DNA of 64,000 nucleotides from JADYZU01 sp964540965 (GCA_964540965.1 CAZIOT010000004.1:62001-126000), one strand, 5' to 3'; counted from the first letter of the stretch, positions 46,859-56,128 are shown. The notes: generated from the sequence alone by a model not told the origin. A program made the numbers and translations.

Positions 46859-49741
46859 ATGAAGGACTTCATCATTCCCTTTGACGACCGCGACATGGGC
46901 ACCCCCGCCGTGCGGTCCGACCGTGAGGTGACGCTGACCATCGACGGTTTTGCCGTGACCGTGCCCGAGGGCACCAGCGTCATGCGCGCGTCGAACTTTG
47001 CCGGCATCGCGATCCCCAAACTCTGCGCCACCGACAGCCTTGACGCCTTCGGATCCTGCCGGCTGTGCGTGGTCGAGATCGAGGGCCGCCGCGGCACGCC
47101 CGCATCCTGCACGACGCCGGTGGCCGAAGGCATGGTTGTCCATACGCAATCTTCCAAAGTCAGAACCATCCGCAAGGGCGTGATGGAGTTGTACATTTCC
47201 GACCATCCACTCGATTGCCTGACCTGTTCGGCCAATGGCGATTGCGAGTTGCAGGACATGGCCGGTGCCGTCGGCCTGCGCGACGTGCGTTATCAGGCCG
47301 GGCAGAACCACTTTGCGCGGCGGCAGGGGGACACGGCCAATCCGCTGTATATCCCCCGCGACGATTCCAACCCCTATTTCGCCTATGACCCGCAGAAATG
47401 CATCGTCTGTTCGCGCTGCGTGCGCGCCTGCGAAGAGGTGCAGGGCACCTTCGCCCTGACCATCGCCGGGCGCGGTTTCGACAGCCGCGTCCATGCCGGC
47501 GCCGGCCCGGATGATTTTCTGTCCTCCGATTGCGTGTCCTGTGGCGCCTGCGTGCAGGCCTGCCCGACCGCGACCCTGCAGGAAAAGTCGGTGATCGAGA
47601 TGGGCACGCCCGAACGGTCGGTCATCACCACCTGCGCCTATTGCGGGGTCGGCTGTTCCTTCAAGGCCGAGATGATCGGCGATCAGGTCGTGCGGATGAC
47701 GCCCTGGAAACACGGCAAGGCCAATCGCGGCCATAGCTGCGTCAAGGGCCGTTTCGCCTGGGGCTATGCCACCCACCGCGACCGCATCCTGAACCCGATG
47801 ATCCGCGACACGATCGACCAGCCGTGGCGCGAAGTGTCGTGGGACGAGGCCATCGGCTTTGCCGCGACGAAACTGCGCGGCATTCAGGCGACACACGGCC
47901 GGCAGGCCATCGGCGGCATCACCTCAAGCCGCTGCACCAACGAGGAAACCTATCTCGTCCAGAAGATGATCCGCGCGGTATTCGGCAACAACAACACCGA
48001 CACCTGCGCGCGGGTCTGCCATTCGCCCACCGGCTATGGCCTTGGCCGCGCCTTCGGCACCAGCGCCGGCACGCAGGACTTTGATTCGGTTGAGGAAACC
48101 GATGTCGTCATCATCATCGGCGCCAACCCGACCGATGGCCATCCGGTGTTCGCCAGCCGCCTGAAGAAACGGCTGCGCAAGGGCGCGCAACTGATCGTCA
48201 TCGACCCGCGCCGCACCGACATGGTGAAGTCGAACCATATCAGGGCCGCGCATCACCTGGCGCTGAAACCGGGCACCAATGTCGCCGTGGTCAGCGCGCT
48301 GGCCCATGTCATCGTCACCGAGGGTCTGTTCGACGAGGCCTTTATCCGCGACCGCTGCGACTGGGACGAATTCCAGCATTTCGCCGAGTTCATCAGCGAC
48401 ACCCGCCATTCGCCCGAGACGACCGAGGCGCTGACCGGCGTGCCCGCCGCCGAATTGCGCGGCGCGGCGCGGCTGTTCGCCACCGGCGGCAACGGCAGCA
48501 TCTATTACGGGCTTGGGGTCACCGAGCATTCGCAGGGCTCGACCACCGTGATGGGCATCGCCAATCTTGCCATGCTGACCGGCAACATCGGCCGGCCCGG
48601 CGTGGGGGTGAACCCGCTGCGGGGCCAGAACAATGTGCAGGGGTCGTGCGACATGGGATCGTTCCCCCATGAACTGCCCGGCTACCGGCATGTGTCGCAG
48701 GACGCGACGCGCGAGATCTTCGAAAAGATCTGGGGCGCGGTGCTGGACAAGGAACCGGGTCTGCGGATCAACAACATGCTCGACGCCGCGGTCGAGGGCA
48801 GTTTCAAGGGGCTTTATGTCCAGGGCGAGGACATCCTGCAATCCGATCCCGACACCCGCCATGTCGCCGCCGGCCTTGCGGCGATGGATTGCGTCATCGT
48901 GCAGGATCTGTTCCTGAACGAGACGGCGAACTATGCCCATGTGTTCCTGCCCGGATCGACCTTTCTGGAAAAGGACGGCACATTCACCAATGCCGAACGC
49001 CGCATCAACCGGGTGCGCAAGGTGATGCAGCCCCGGAACGGCTATGCCGACTGGGAGGTGACCCAGCTTCTCGCCAATGCCATGGGCGCCGGCTGGGCCT
49101 ATACCCATCCCGCGCAGGTGATGGACGAGATCGCGGCGACCACGCCGTCCTTTGCCGGGGTGAATTACGAAAAGCTCGAGGAACTGGGCTCGGTCCAGTG
49201 GCCCTGCAACGAGGCCGCCCCCGAGGGCACGCCGATCATGCATGTCGACGGTTTCGTCCGCGGCAAGGGCCGGTTCATCGTCACCGAATATGTGCCGACC
49301 GACGAACGCAGCGGGCCGCGGTTCCCGCTCTTGCTCACCACCGGGCGGATCCTGTCGCAATACAATGTCGGCGCGCAGACGCGGCGCACGGCGAATGTCG
49401 TCTGGCACGATCAGGATGTGCTGGAAATCCACCCCCATGACGCCGAGAACCGCGGCATCAAGCAGGGCGATTGGGTGCGGCTGGCCAGCCGCTCGGGCGA
49501 GACCACTTTGCGGGCCGATGTCACCGACCGCGTGTCGCCCGGCGTGGTCTATACCACCTTCCACCACCCCGATACGCAGGCCAATGTCGTCACCACCGAT
49601 TATTCCGACTGGGCGACCAACTGCCCGGAATACAAGGTGACGGCGGTGCAGGTCGGGCTGTCGAACGGGCCTTCGGACTGGCAGCGCGATTACAGCGCGC
49701 AGGCCGATCAGTCGCGCCGCATCCTGCCCGCGGCGGAATGA
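46859..49741 (+). CDS. fdsA: Formate dehydrogenase catalytic alpha subunit FdsA
   Basis: FdsA holds the bis-MGD molybdenum centre that oxidises formate. The 960-residue protein begins with a NuoG-like [2Fe-2S] domain (CRLCVVEIEG, later CTTPVAEG). Then come a His-Cys3 type cluster segment (DHPLDCLTCSANGDCELQDM), two ferredoxin-type clusters (CIVCSRCVRACEEVQG and CVSCGACVQACPTATLQE) and the [4Fe-4S] of the molybdopterin domain (CAYCGVGCSF). The molybdenum ligand is a cysteine at about 387, followed by the catalytic histidine, in ARVCHSPTGYG. It is cysteine, not selenocysteine, so the enzyme is likely the O2-tolerant soluble form. fdhD starts inside its stop. Confidence 0.97.
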   Translation: MKDFIIPFDDRDMGTPAVRSDREVTLTIDGFAVTVPEGTSVMRASNFAGIAIPKLCATDSLDAFGSCRLCVVEIEGRRGTPASCTTPVAEGMVVHTQSSKVRTIRKGVMELYISDHPLDCLTCSANGDCELQDMAGAVGLRDVRYQAGQNHFARRQGDTANPLYIPRDDSNPYFAYDPQKCIVCSRCVRACEEVQGTFALTIAGRGFDSRVHAGAGPDDFLSSDCVSCGACVQACPTATLQEKSVIEMGTPERSVITTCAYCGVGCSFKAEMIGDQVVRMTPWKHGKANRGHSCVKGRFAWGYATHRDRILNPMIRDTIDQPWREVSWDEAIGFAATKLRGIQATHGRQAIGGITSSRCTNEETYLVQKMIRAVFGNNNTDTCARVCHSPTGYGLGRAFGTSAGTQDFDSVEETDVVIIIGANPTDGHPVFASRLKKRLRKGAQLIVIDPRRTDMVKSNHIRAAHHLALKPGTNVAVVSALAHVIVTEGLFDEAFIRDRCDWDEFQHFAEFISDTRHSPETTEALTGVPAAELRGAARLFATGGNGSIYYGLGVTEHSQGSTTVMGIANLAMLTGNIGRPGVGVNPLRGQNNVQGSCDMGSFPHELPGYRHVSQDATREIFEKIWGAVLDKEPGLRINNMLDAAVEGSFKGLYVQGEDILQSDPDTRHVAAGLAAMDCVIVQDLFLNETANYAHVFLPGSTFLEKDGTFTNAERRINRVRKVMQPRNGYADWEVTQLLANAMGAGWAYTHPAQVMDEIAATTPSFAGVNYEKLEELGSVQWPCNEAAPEGTPIMHVDGFVRGKGRFIVTEYVPTDERSGPRFPLLLTTGRILSQYNVGAQTRRTANVVWHDQDVLEIHPHDAENRGIKQGDWVRLASRSGETTLRADVTDRVSPGVVYTTFHHPDTQANVVTTDYSDWATNCPEYKVTAVQVGLSNGPSDWQRDYSAQADQSRRILPAAE

Positions 49742-50517
49742 CCGCGCTTACCCCCCTGCAGCGGGTCGAAACGGCTTCGGGCGGGCGCGACCTGCCCGAG
49801 GAGGTGCCGGTCGCGTTGGTCTATAACGGCACCACCCATGCCGTGATGATGGCAACGCCCGAGGCGATTGCCGACCTCGCGCTTGGCTTTACCATCACCG
49901 AAGGCATCGCCGGCGCCGCCGAGGCGGGCGAGGTCGAGGTGGTGGCGCATGATCTGGGGATCGAGGCGCGGCTGTGGCTGCCCGCCCATCGCGAGGCGGC
50001 CCTGGCCGCCCGCCGCCGGGCGCTGGTCGGCGCCGTGGGCTGCGGGCTGTGCGGCATCGACAGTCTTGAGGCCGCAAGCCGCGCCCTGCCCCGTCTGCCG
50101 GACGGCGGGCCGCGCCTGTCGCCGTCCGAGGTTCACGCCGCACTCGACGCGCTGCGCGCGCATCAGCCGCTGCATGACGCGACGCGGGCCGTCCATGCCG
50201 CGGGACTGTGGGGCGGCGGATCCGCCGCGCAGGCCGGCCGCATCCTCCTCGCGCGCGAGGATGTCGGGCGGCACAATGCGCTCGACAAGCTGATCGGTGC
50301 GGCCGCCCGCGCCGGCGTGGTGGCCGCGACCGTCGCCATCACCTCGCGCCTTTCGGTCGAGATCGTCCAGAAGACGGTGATGGCCGGCGCGCAGATCCTG
50401 CTGTCGGTCTCGGCGCCGACCGCCCATGCGGTGCGGCTGGCCGACGCGGCGAATCTCACCCTCGCCTCTACCGCCGGCGGGCTGACCATCTATTCCGGAG
50501 CAGAGCGAATCCCATGA
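49738..50517 (+). CDS. fdhD: Formate dehydrogenase accessory sulfurtransferase FdhD
   Basis: FdhD (FdsC in Rhodobacter) brings sulfur to the bis-MGD cofactor and is needed for active formate dehydrogenase. The 259-residue protein has the reactive cysteine pair in VGCGLCGIDSLE near residue 102, LALGFTITEGIA near 46, EDVGRHNALDKLIGA near 180, and SVSAPTAHAVRLA near 222. The start at 49738 overlaps the fdsA stop by 4 bp and the end overlaps fdsD by 4 bp. Confidence 0.96.
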   Translation: MTALTPLQRVETASGGRDLPEEVPVALVYNGTTHAVMMATPEAIADLALGFTITEGIAGAAEAGEVEVVAHDLGIEARLWLPAHREAALAARRRALVGAVGCGLCGIDSLEAASRALPRLPDGGPRLSPSEVHAALDALRAHQPLHDATRAVHAAGLWGGGSAAQAGRILLAREDVGRHNALDKLIGAAARAGVVAATVAITSRLSVEIVQKTVMAGAQILLSVSAPTAHAVRLADAANLTLASTAGGLTIYSGAERIP

Positions 50518-50726
50518 CCCCCGACAAGCTGATCCGCATGGCGAACCAGATCGCCACCTTCTTTGACAGCCAGTCGGGCGATGCGGCGGCGGAAATCGCC
50601 GACCACCTGACGAAGTTCTGGGAACCGCGGATGAAGAACCAGCTTTACGCCTGGGCCGATGCCGGCGGCGACGGGCTGAAACCCACGGTCCTGGCCGCAG
50701 TGGCGCGGATGCGGCAGGCGGCCTGA
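50514..50726 (+). CDS. fdsD: Formate dehydrogenase delta subunit FdsD
   Basis: FdsD is the small fourth subunit or assembly partner of the FdsABG complex. The 70-residue protein has the family pattern KLIRMANQIATFFDSQ, IADHLTKFWEPRMKNQL and LKPTVLAAVARMRQA. The ATG at 50514 overlaps the fdhD stop by 4 bp. It ends the operon; the 238 bp that follow hold no clear T-tract terminator. Confidence 0.94.
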   Translation: MTPDKLIRMANQIATFFDSQSGDAAAEIADHLTKFWEPRMKNQLYAWADAGGDGLKPTVLAAVARMRQAA

Positions 50727-50964
50727 CAGCCGGTTCGCACGATCATCACCTTGCAATTCAATGGCTTGCGCTCGGGTCCATGACCCGTTGGCGGCGCTGC
50801 GCGCCACATGACCCAAGTCTATCTCTTGGGTTTATGCCCCTAAACCATCGGACACCAGCCGCCGTATCTGCCTTGGGTCGGATGGCGCGGGACCTCTGCC
50901 TCGTGACATTCGGTTGGCAGAGGGACACGCACCCGCATGGCTCAACTCATGAAGGACAGATCAG

Positions 50965-51754
50965 ATGCCCCGGATTACCGGAGCCGACGAAGCCAACCTT
51001 CTGCGCGGTACCGCCCTTGACGATGTGATCTTCGGTCTTGACGGCGCCGACACGATCCACGGCGGCAGCGGCAACGACACCCTGCACGGCGATGATGATG
51101 ACGACCGCATCTATGGCGGCAATGGCGCCGACACGATCCATGGCGGCAAAGGCGCAGATTCGATGTATGGCCGCGCCGGCAATGACGTGATCCGCGACGA
51201 AAGCGGCAACGACAGGTCCTGGGGCGGTCATGGCAACGACCGCGTCCATTCCGGCGAAGGCGACGACACCGCCTGGGATGACGCCGGCAACGACCTTCTG
51301 GACGGCGCCGAAGGCAATGACGTCCTCGACGGCGGCAGCGGCCATGACACGATCCTTGGCGGAAGGCAATTACAGCATGATCGGCGGCACCGGCAACGAC
51401 ATCCTGACGGGCGGTTCGGGCGACGACACGATGCGCGGCGATGCCGGGCGCGACACGATGTCGGGCGGCGAAGGCAATGATGTGCTTGACGGCGGTGCCG
51501 GCAATGACATCAAGACCGGCGGCGTCGGCGCCGACCGTTTCGTCTTTCGCGCCGGGACCGACCGCATCACCGATTTCGTAGGCGGCGATGACGACATCGA
51601 CCTGTCCTTCCTCGCCTCGGTCAAAAGCCATTCGCAGGCCATGGCCTGCGCGTTCCAGGTCGGCGACGACGTCCACTTCCGCTTTGCCGAGGGCACGCTG
51701 ATCGTCGAGGACAGCCGCCGGTCCGGCTTTGACAACGACGACTTCCTGTTCTGA
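50965..51754 (+). pseudogene. RTX calcium-binding protein, frameshifted
   Basis: Nine-residue GGxGxDxxx calcium-binding repeats run through two overlapping frames. The first frame (50965 on) encodes MPRITGADEANLLRG and some eleven repeats up to HDTILGG near 51360, then loses the repeat and ends at 51480. A second frame resumes with EGNYSMIGGTGNDILTGG and continues to a normal C-terminus (DRFVFRAGTDRITDF, FDNDDFLF) at 51754. Adding two bases (CG) at 51360-51364, as GGC GGC GAA, joins both into one protein of about 263 residues. RTX proteins leave by type I secretion; no such system is in the window. Either a true mutation or a sequencing error in repeated DNA. Confidence 0.8.
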
Positions 51755-51888
51755 GGACGGAGGTTGACGGCGGCGCCCGGCACCGGCAGCCTGCCGGCCG
51801 CGCCGTCACAAAGGGGGGCACCACCACTCGCGGACCCCGCCCCCCCGGCGCATCCCGGCCCCCCAACGGCCCGGGGTGCGCCGCCGGT

Positions 51889-52341
51889 TCAGGTGGTTTC
51901 CTGCTCCAGATGCAGCTTCATCTCGACCAGGATCTTCTGCAGCGCCAGCGTCTCGCGCAGCATCCTCTTGGCTTCGTTGATGGAAATCACCCCATCCGAG
52001 ATCGAGAGATTGTATTCGGCCATCAGCTGGGCAAAGCGCTGGCTGAGCACGATGACATCGGTATTGACCCGCCCCTGGGAATTGGCGGCGTCGCCCGCCA
52101 TGCTCAGGGTGATGCCGCGCAGTTCCGCCAGCGCCGCGGTGACATGCGGATACGAGGCGACCGACTCGAGCGCGGCCACGGCATCGATCGGCATGAAACG
52201 GTCGGCATGGTCGCGGTCGTCGGAATAGTAGCGGCCGAGGGTGGCCTTGGACTTGCCCGTCGCCTCGCAGGCGGCTTCGATACCGACATCCTTCACTAGG
52301 GCCTCGGTGTGCTTCTTGAGGTAGGATTCGACGCTGCTCAT
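51889..52341 (-). CDS. Phage CII-like small regulatory protein
   Basis: This 150-residue protein has an N-terminal segment, KHTEALVKDVGIEAACEATG followed by KSKATLGRYYSD, that looks like a CII-type helix-turn-helix, and a C-terminal half that is mostly helical (AQLMAEYNLSISDGVISI, MLRETLALQKILVEMKLHLE). Similar proteins occur as hypothetical or phage-regulator-like in Rhodobacteraceae. No phage genes are nearby, so it is probably a resident regulator. The start at 52341 (MSSVESYLKK) follows AGAGGG. Function is unknown. Confidence 0.7.
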   Translation of the reverse strand: MSSVESYLKKHTEALVKDVGIEAACEATGKSKATLGRYYSDDRDHADRFMPIDAVAALESVASYPHVTAALAELRGITLSMAGDAANSQGRVNTDVIVLSQRFAQLMAEYNLSISDGVISINEAKRMLRETLALQKILVEMKLHLEQETT

Positions 52342-52562
52342 TGTGACCCTCTGGACCCGGCGCGCTCCGGGGGAACCGGTAACCGGCTTTCCCATTAGCG
52401 ATACCGGCAGCGTTTGTCATTCCTTAAACCGTCCCGTGTTAAGGGACCGAAGGGTAACGAGTAACGGCATCAACGATGCCGGCGGGCCGCGGACCGATCC
52501 CATCGGGCATTGCCCCGGTCCGTGGCCCGGGTTTCGTGCCGGATGCATTCCCCGGCCGGCGC

Positions 52563-52595
52563 CCTGCGGCCCGCCACCCCATGGCGGGCCGCAGG
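52563..52595 (+). promoter_or_regulatory. Strong hairpin in the tdk leader
   Basis: CCTGCGGCCCGCCA and TGGCGGGCCGCAGG form 14-bp arms around CCCCA, 46 bp before the tdk start. No T-tract follows. It may shape tdk leader RNA or act as a repeat. The rest of the 300-bp gap between the divergent genes shows only a weakly AT-rich stretch near 52420-52460 that could hold promoters. Confidence 0.45.
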
Positions 52596-52641
52596 CTGCG
52601 CCTGCCCTTGCCGCGCCCGAGCGAGAGGGTTAACCGGGACC

Positions 52642-53229
52642 ATGGCCAAGCTCTATTTCCACTATTCGACCATGAACGCCGGCAAGTCGACGGTGCTGCT
52701 GCAGGCGTCCTACAACTATATCGAACGCGGCATGCAGACCTATCTTCTGACCGCGCGGCTGGATGATCGCGCCGGTGTCGGCCGGATCGAAAGCCGAATC
52801 GGCATCGGCGCCGATGCCGATACCTATGGGCATGACGACGACCTGGGCGCGATGATCGCCGCCCGGCTGGCCGCCGGCCCCTGCGCCTGCGTCTTTCTGG
52901 ACGAGGCCCAGTTCCTGACCAAGGCGCAGGTCTGGCAACTGGCGCGCGTGGTCGACGACCTGCATGTGCCGGTGATGGCCTTTGGCCTGCGGGTCGATTT
53001 CCGCGGCGAACTGTTCCCCGGCTCTGCCGCCCTGCTGGCGCTCGCCGACGAGATGCGCGAGGTGCGCACCATCTGCCATTGCGGCAAGAAGGCGACGATG
53101 GTGGTGCGCAAGGACGCTGCGGGCCGCGTGCTGACCGAAGGGGCGCAGGTCGTCATCGGCGGCAACGATCGCTATGAAAGCCTGTGTCGCCGGCACTGGC
53201 GCGAGGCAGCCGGCGATATCGCCGGCTGA
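52642..53229 (+). CDS. tdk: Thymidine kinase (type II)
   Basis: Thymidine kinase phosphorylates deoxythymidine for the salvage pathway. The 195-residue protein has the P-loop STMNAGKSTVLLQASYNY near residue 9, the Walker-B type FLDEAQFLTKAQVWQL near 85, the lid and specificity segment VMAFGLRVDFRGELFPGS near 112, and the zinc ligands CHCGKKATM near 141 and YESLCRRHW near 178. This is the tetrameric bacterial type II enzyme. ATG at 52642 is used because the P-loop sits right after the N-terminus in the family. Confidence 0.96.
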   Translation: MAKLYFHYSTMNAGKSTVLLQASYNYIERGMQTYLLTARLDDRAGVGRIESRIGIGADADTYGHDDDLGAMIAARLAAGPCACVFLDEAQFLTKAQVWQLARVVDDLHVPVMAFGLRVDFRGELFPGSAALLALADEMREVRTICHCGKKATMVVRKDAAGRVLTEGAQVVIGGNDRYESLCRRHWREAAGDIAG

Positions 53230-53239
53230 AGAGAAAAGG

Positions 53240-53322
53240 CAGGGGGGGGGGGGTTCCCCCCCCCCCCCCCCGGGCCCCTCTACCCCCCCCCAAACTTCTG
53301 TGGGGGAGAAGGNNNNNNNNNN
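53240..53322. other. Homopolymer runs and assembly gap (10 N)
   Basis: Runs of 12 or more G and about 16 C, then further C runs, lead into ten Ns at 53313-53322. Such sequence beside a gap is most likely poor read ends or mis-assembly, not biology. Confidence 0.8.
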
Positions 53323-53328
53323 CCCCCC

Positions 53329-53406
53329 GAGGATATTTGGGGACGAAGAATGAGGAATGAGAGCGTCTCTCGTTCATTCTTCGTCCAGAAATATCCCCGC
53401 CGGAGG
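53329..53406. repeat. Long inverted repeat ending in CGCCGGAGG, copy 2
   Basis: GAGGATATTTGGGGACGAAG and AATGAG on the left face CATTCTTCGTCC, AGAAATATCCCCGCCGGAGG on the right. It lies after the convergent tdk and dehydrogenase genes and matches the design of the copy at 15611-15685 (TATTT, GGACAAAGA-like, CGCCGGAGG). It is probably a two-way terminator or repeat. Confidence 0.75.
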
Positions 53407-53467
53407 CAACCTGAGGAGGAGCCGAAGGCGACGACGAGGCAAAGACTCTGCGCCGCAGGCGCGCGAT

Positions 53468-54421
53468 CTAGTTGACCTGTTGCGGCGGCCGCCGCCCTTC
53501 GGCAAAGGCGATGATGTTGTCCAGCGCCATCTGCGCCATCGCCTGCCGGGTCTCGACCGTGGCCGATCCCAGATGCGGCAGCAGGACGCAGTTTTCCAGC
53601 GCCCGCAGCCGTTCCGGCACATGCGGTTCGCGGACATAGACATCGAGGCCGGCGCCGGCGATGCGGCGCTGTTCCAGCGCGTCGATCAACGCCTCTTCGT
53701 CCAGCACCTCGCCGCGGGCGATGTTGACCAGGATGCCCGAGGGCTTCATCGCGGCAATCGCCGCGGCATCGACAAGGTTGGTGTTTTCCGCCCCGCCGGG
53801 CACGGTGATGACGACGAAATCGGCCTCGGCCATCAGGTCGTGCAGGCTGTCCACCTGCCGCGCCGGCAGGTCCACCGCCTTCTTCGAGCGGTTGTAATAG
53901 ATCACCGGCATGTCGAAACCGTAATGCCCGCGCCGCGCCACCGCCTGGCCGATACGGCCCATGCCGATCACGCCCAGAACCTTGCCGGTGACATGGGTGC
54001 CGAGCATCCCCTTGGGGCCAAAGCCGCCCCATTGCCCGGCCCGCAGCATCCGTTCGCCCTCGCCCGCGCGGCGCGCGGTGGACAGGATCAGGGTCCAGCC
54101 GATATCGGCGGTGGCATCGGTCAGCACATCGGGGGTGTTCGACACCGCCACGCCATGCGCCGCGGCGGCGGCCGCATCGATATGGCTGTAGCCGACGCCG
54201 AAATTTCCCAGCATTCGCGCGCGCGGGTTCGGCCCGGCCTTGGCAAAGGCGGCGGCGGTAAAGGCATCGCCCAATGTCGGCAGGATCAGGTCATGGGCGC
54301 CCAGCGCGGCCGCGGCCTCATCCTCGGTCAGGGGCGTGGTGCCGACCGTCACATCGAACAGACGGCGGGCCTGGTCCAGCACGGGATCAGCGATCGGGCG
54401 GGTGATCAGCAGCGATTTCAA
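53468..54421 (-). CDS. 2-hydroxyacid dehydrogenase (glyoxylate/hydroxypyruvate reductase type)
   Basis: This 317-residue D-isomer-specific dehydrogenase carries the NAD motif VTGKVLGVIGMGRIGQAVAR near residue 146, GNFGVGYSHID near 73, the catalytic arginine in VNIARGEVLDEEAL near 236, the glutamate in GLDVYVREPHVP and the histidine in VLLPHLGSATVETR. This set is typical of glyoxylate or hydroxypyruvate reductases, but 2-hydroxyacid range cannot be fixed. The start is probably TTG at 54421, which overlaps the stop of csaA (TTGA) and follows GGAGGG; no ATG fits. It converges on tdk. Confidence 0.9.
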   Translation of the reverse strand: MKSLLITRPIADPVLDQARRLFDVTVGTTPLTEDEAAAALGAHDLILPTLGDAFTAAAFAKAGPNPRARMLGNFGVGYSHIDAAAAAAHGVAVSNTPDVLTDATADIGWTLILSTARRAGEGERMLRAGQWGGFGPKGMLGTHVTGKVLGVIGMGRIGQAVARRGHYGFDMPVIYYNRSKKAVDLPARQVDSLHDLMAEADFVVITVPGGAENTNLVDAAAIAAMKPSGILVNIARGEVLDEEALIDALEQRRIAGAGLDVYVREPHVPERLRALENCVLLPHLGSATVETRQAMAQMALDNIIAFAEGRRPPQQVN

Positions 54422-54756
54422 TGCAGTCGCCCTCCCAAAGGCACGTCCTGGTCCGGCCGGGCAAGGACCACGGCCCCGTTGGCATCCATCACGCCCAGCA
54501 CCAGCACCTCGGACATGAAGGGTCCGATCTGGCGCGGCGGGAAATTGACCACGGCCAGAACCTGCGTGCCGACCAGCGTTTCCGGCGCGTAATGCACCGT
54601 CACCTGGGCCGAGCACCGCTTTTCCCCGATCTCGCCGCCAAAGTCGATCCAGAGCTTGATCGCCGGCTTGCGCGCCTCGGGAAAGGGTTCGGCGCGGGTG
54701 ATGCGGCCCGCGCGCACGTCCACCTTCAGGAAATCGTCATAGGTTATCTCAGCCAC
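54418..54756 (-). CDS. csaA: CsaA-type tRNA-binding protein
   Basis: This 112-residue protein is of the tRNA-binding (MetG C-terminal-like) OB-fold family. It shows DFLKVDVRAGRITRAEPFPE near residue 8, KLWIDFGGEIGEKRCSAQVT near 34, and VVNFPPRQIGPFMSEVLVLG near 68. CsaA has been described as a chaperone with a role in protein export in Bacillus; its function in this order is less clear. GTG at 54756 is preferred over TTG at 54762, because GAGGAG lies 7 bases before it and it gives MAEITYDDF as in the family. It overlaps proC by 8 bp. Confidence 0.92.
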   Translation of the reverse strand: MAEITYDDFLKVDVRAGRITRAEPFPEARKPAIKLWIDFGGEIGEKRCSAQVTVHYAPETLVGTQVLAVVNFPPRQIGPFMSEVLVLGVMDANGAVVLARPDQDVPLGGRLH

Positions 54757-55564
54757 GGGCAAGCTCCTCGGACCGGATCCGCGCCCGGTGAACCGCTTCG
54801 GGCACCAGCGCCGGAAAGCCGCGCGCCGGATCCATCAGCACCTCGAGCGCGGCCTGCGTGGTGCCGTTGGGCGAGGTGACGTTGATGCGCAACTGCGCCG
54901 GGCTGTCGTCCGATGCCTCGGCCAGCGCGCCGGCGCCGGCGACGGTGGCACGGGCGAGTTGCAGGGCAAGCGCGGGGGCCAGCCCCTCGGCCTCGGCCGC
55001 CTTGGCCATGCATTCGATCAGGTGGAACACATAGGCGGGGCCAGAGCCCGACACCGCCGTCACCGCGTCGATCTGGCCCTCGTTGTCCAGCCGCACCACC
55101 TGCCCCACCGCCGACAGCAGTTGTTCGGCAAGGTCGAGATGCGCCGGAGTCGCGTTCGCGTTGCCGATCATCGCGGTGATGCCGCGGCCGATGGCGGCGG
55201 GCGTGTTCGGCATCGAACGGATGATCGGCGAGCCGGCGCCGAACACGGTTTCATAGGTGGCGATGGTGGTGCCCGCGGCGACCGACAGGAACATCGTCGG
55301 CCCGCCGCCAAAACGCTGGATCGACGGCAGCGCGGCGCCCATCATCTGCGGCTTGACCGCGACCACGACGATGGCGGGGCTTGCGGGCAGGTCGGCGTTG
55401 ACCCCCACGCCCTGCGCCCGCAGCCAGTCGGACGGGTTGGGGTCGATCACATGGACCGCAGCCGCCGGCAACCCGCCGCGCAGCCAGCCCGCCAGCATGG
55501 CGCCGCCCATCTTGCCGCAGCCCAGAAGCACCACGCCGCGGCGCGCCACATCATTCATATCCAT
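54749..55564 (-). CDS. proC: Pyrroline-5-carboxylate reductase ProC
   Basis: ProC makes proline by NAD(P)H reduction of pyrroline-5-carboxylate. The 271-residue protein has the Rossmann motif VVLLGCGKMGGAMLAGWL near residue 10, VVAVKPQMM near 67, RSMPNTPAAIGRGITAM near 115, and the signature AVSGSGPAYVFHLIECMAKA near 165. ATG at 55564 (MDMNDVARRG) gives normal length; ATG at 55558 is the alternative, and an in-frame extension to 55621 would enter the ybjN gap. It ends overlapping the csaA start. Confidence 0.95.
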   Translation of the reverse strand: MDMNDVARRGVVLLGCGKMGGAMLAGWLRGGLPAAAVHVIDPNPSDWLRAQGVGVNADLPASPAIVVVAVKPQMMGAALPSIQRFGGGPTMFLSVAAGTTIATYETVFGAGSPIIRSMPNTPAAIGRGITAMIGNANATPAHLDLAEQLLSAVGQVVRLDNEGQIDAVTAVSGSGPAYVFHLIECMAKAAEAEGLAPALALQLARATVAGAGALAEASDDSPAQLRINVTSPNGTTQAALEVLMDPARGFPALVPEAVHRARIRSEELARG

Positions 55565-55624
55565 CAGGAAACCCCGTTCCGCATCGCGCCGGACCGTAGG
55601 GCCGGGCCGCGGCCTTCGCAAGCC

Positions 55625-56128
55625 TCAGGCGCGGCCGTAGGCCTCGGCAATGGCGATCTGCATCGCCTGCGCCGGGCTGCGGTCGCCCCAGGTGGCAAGC
55701 TGGAAGGCCGGATAGAACCGTTCGCAGCCGGACAGGGCCGCGCGGATCATCACGTCGATCTGGTCGGGCGAGGCCATCTGTTCGCCGGCCAGGACAAGGC
55801 CATAGCGATAGACCATCAGCTTCTGTTCCGCCCACCAGGTAAAGGATCCGGTCCAGCAGGCATCGTTGACCCGGTTCAGAAGGTCGAGGATCTGCGGCAG
55901 CCGTTCCTCGGGCGGGTCCATCTCGTAGGTGCAGATCAGCCGCAGCGTCTGGTCATGGCCCGACCAGGCCAGCGTCAGCGAATAGGTGCGCCATTGGCCC
56001 TCGACCGCCATGGCGATCTGATCCTCGGCGATGCGGTCGAATTCCCAGTCGTGGTGTTCGGCGATGTGTTCGACCACATCAATCGGGTGCAGGTCGTCGG
56101 TTTCGAGGTAAAGCTCGGAAAGTGCCAT
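55625..56128 (-). CDS. YbjN domain-containing protein
   Basis: This 167-residue cytoplasmic protein has a YbjN/type III chaperone-like fold. It shows LSELYLETDDLHPIDVVEHI at the start, SLTLAWSGHDQTLRLICTYE near residue 50, and LNRVNDACWTGSFTWWAEQK near 84. In alphaproteobacteria such proteins often stand next to proC, as here (60 bp away). The role is unknown; in E. coli YbjN affects motility and stress responses when overproduced. Confidence 0.9.
   Translation of the reverse strand: MALSELYLETDDLHPIDVVEHIAEHHDWEFDRIAEDQIAMAVEGQWRTYSLTLAWSGHDQTLRLICTYEMDPPEERLPQILDLLNRVNDACWTGSFTWWAEQKLMVYRYGLVLAGEQMASPDQIDVMIRAALSGCERFYPAFQLATWGDRSPAQAMQIAIAEAYGRA

Noticed and set aside
51889..52341. Prophage remnant around the CII-like gene
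   Set aside because: No integrase, structural or lysis genes, and no attachment-site repeats are visible on either side.
53240..53312. G-quadruplex or regulatory G-tract after tdk
   Set aside because: Homopolymer length and contact with an N gap point to an assembly fault.
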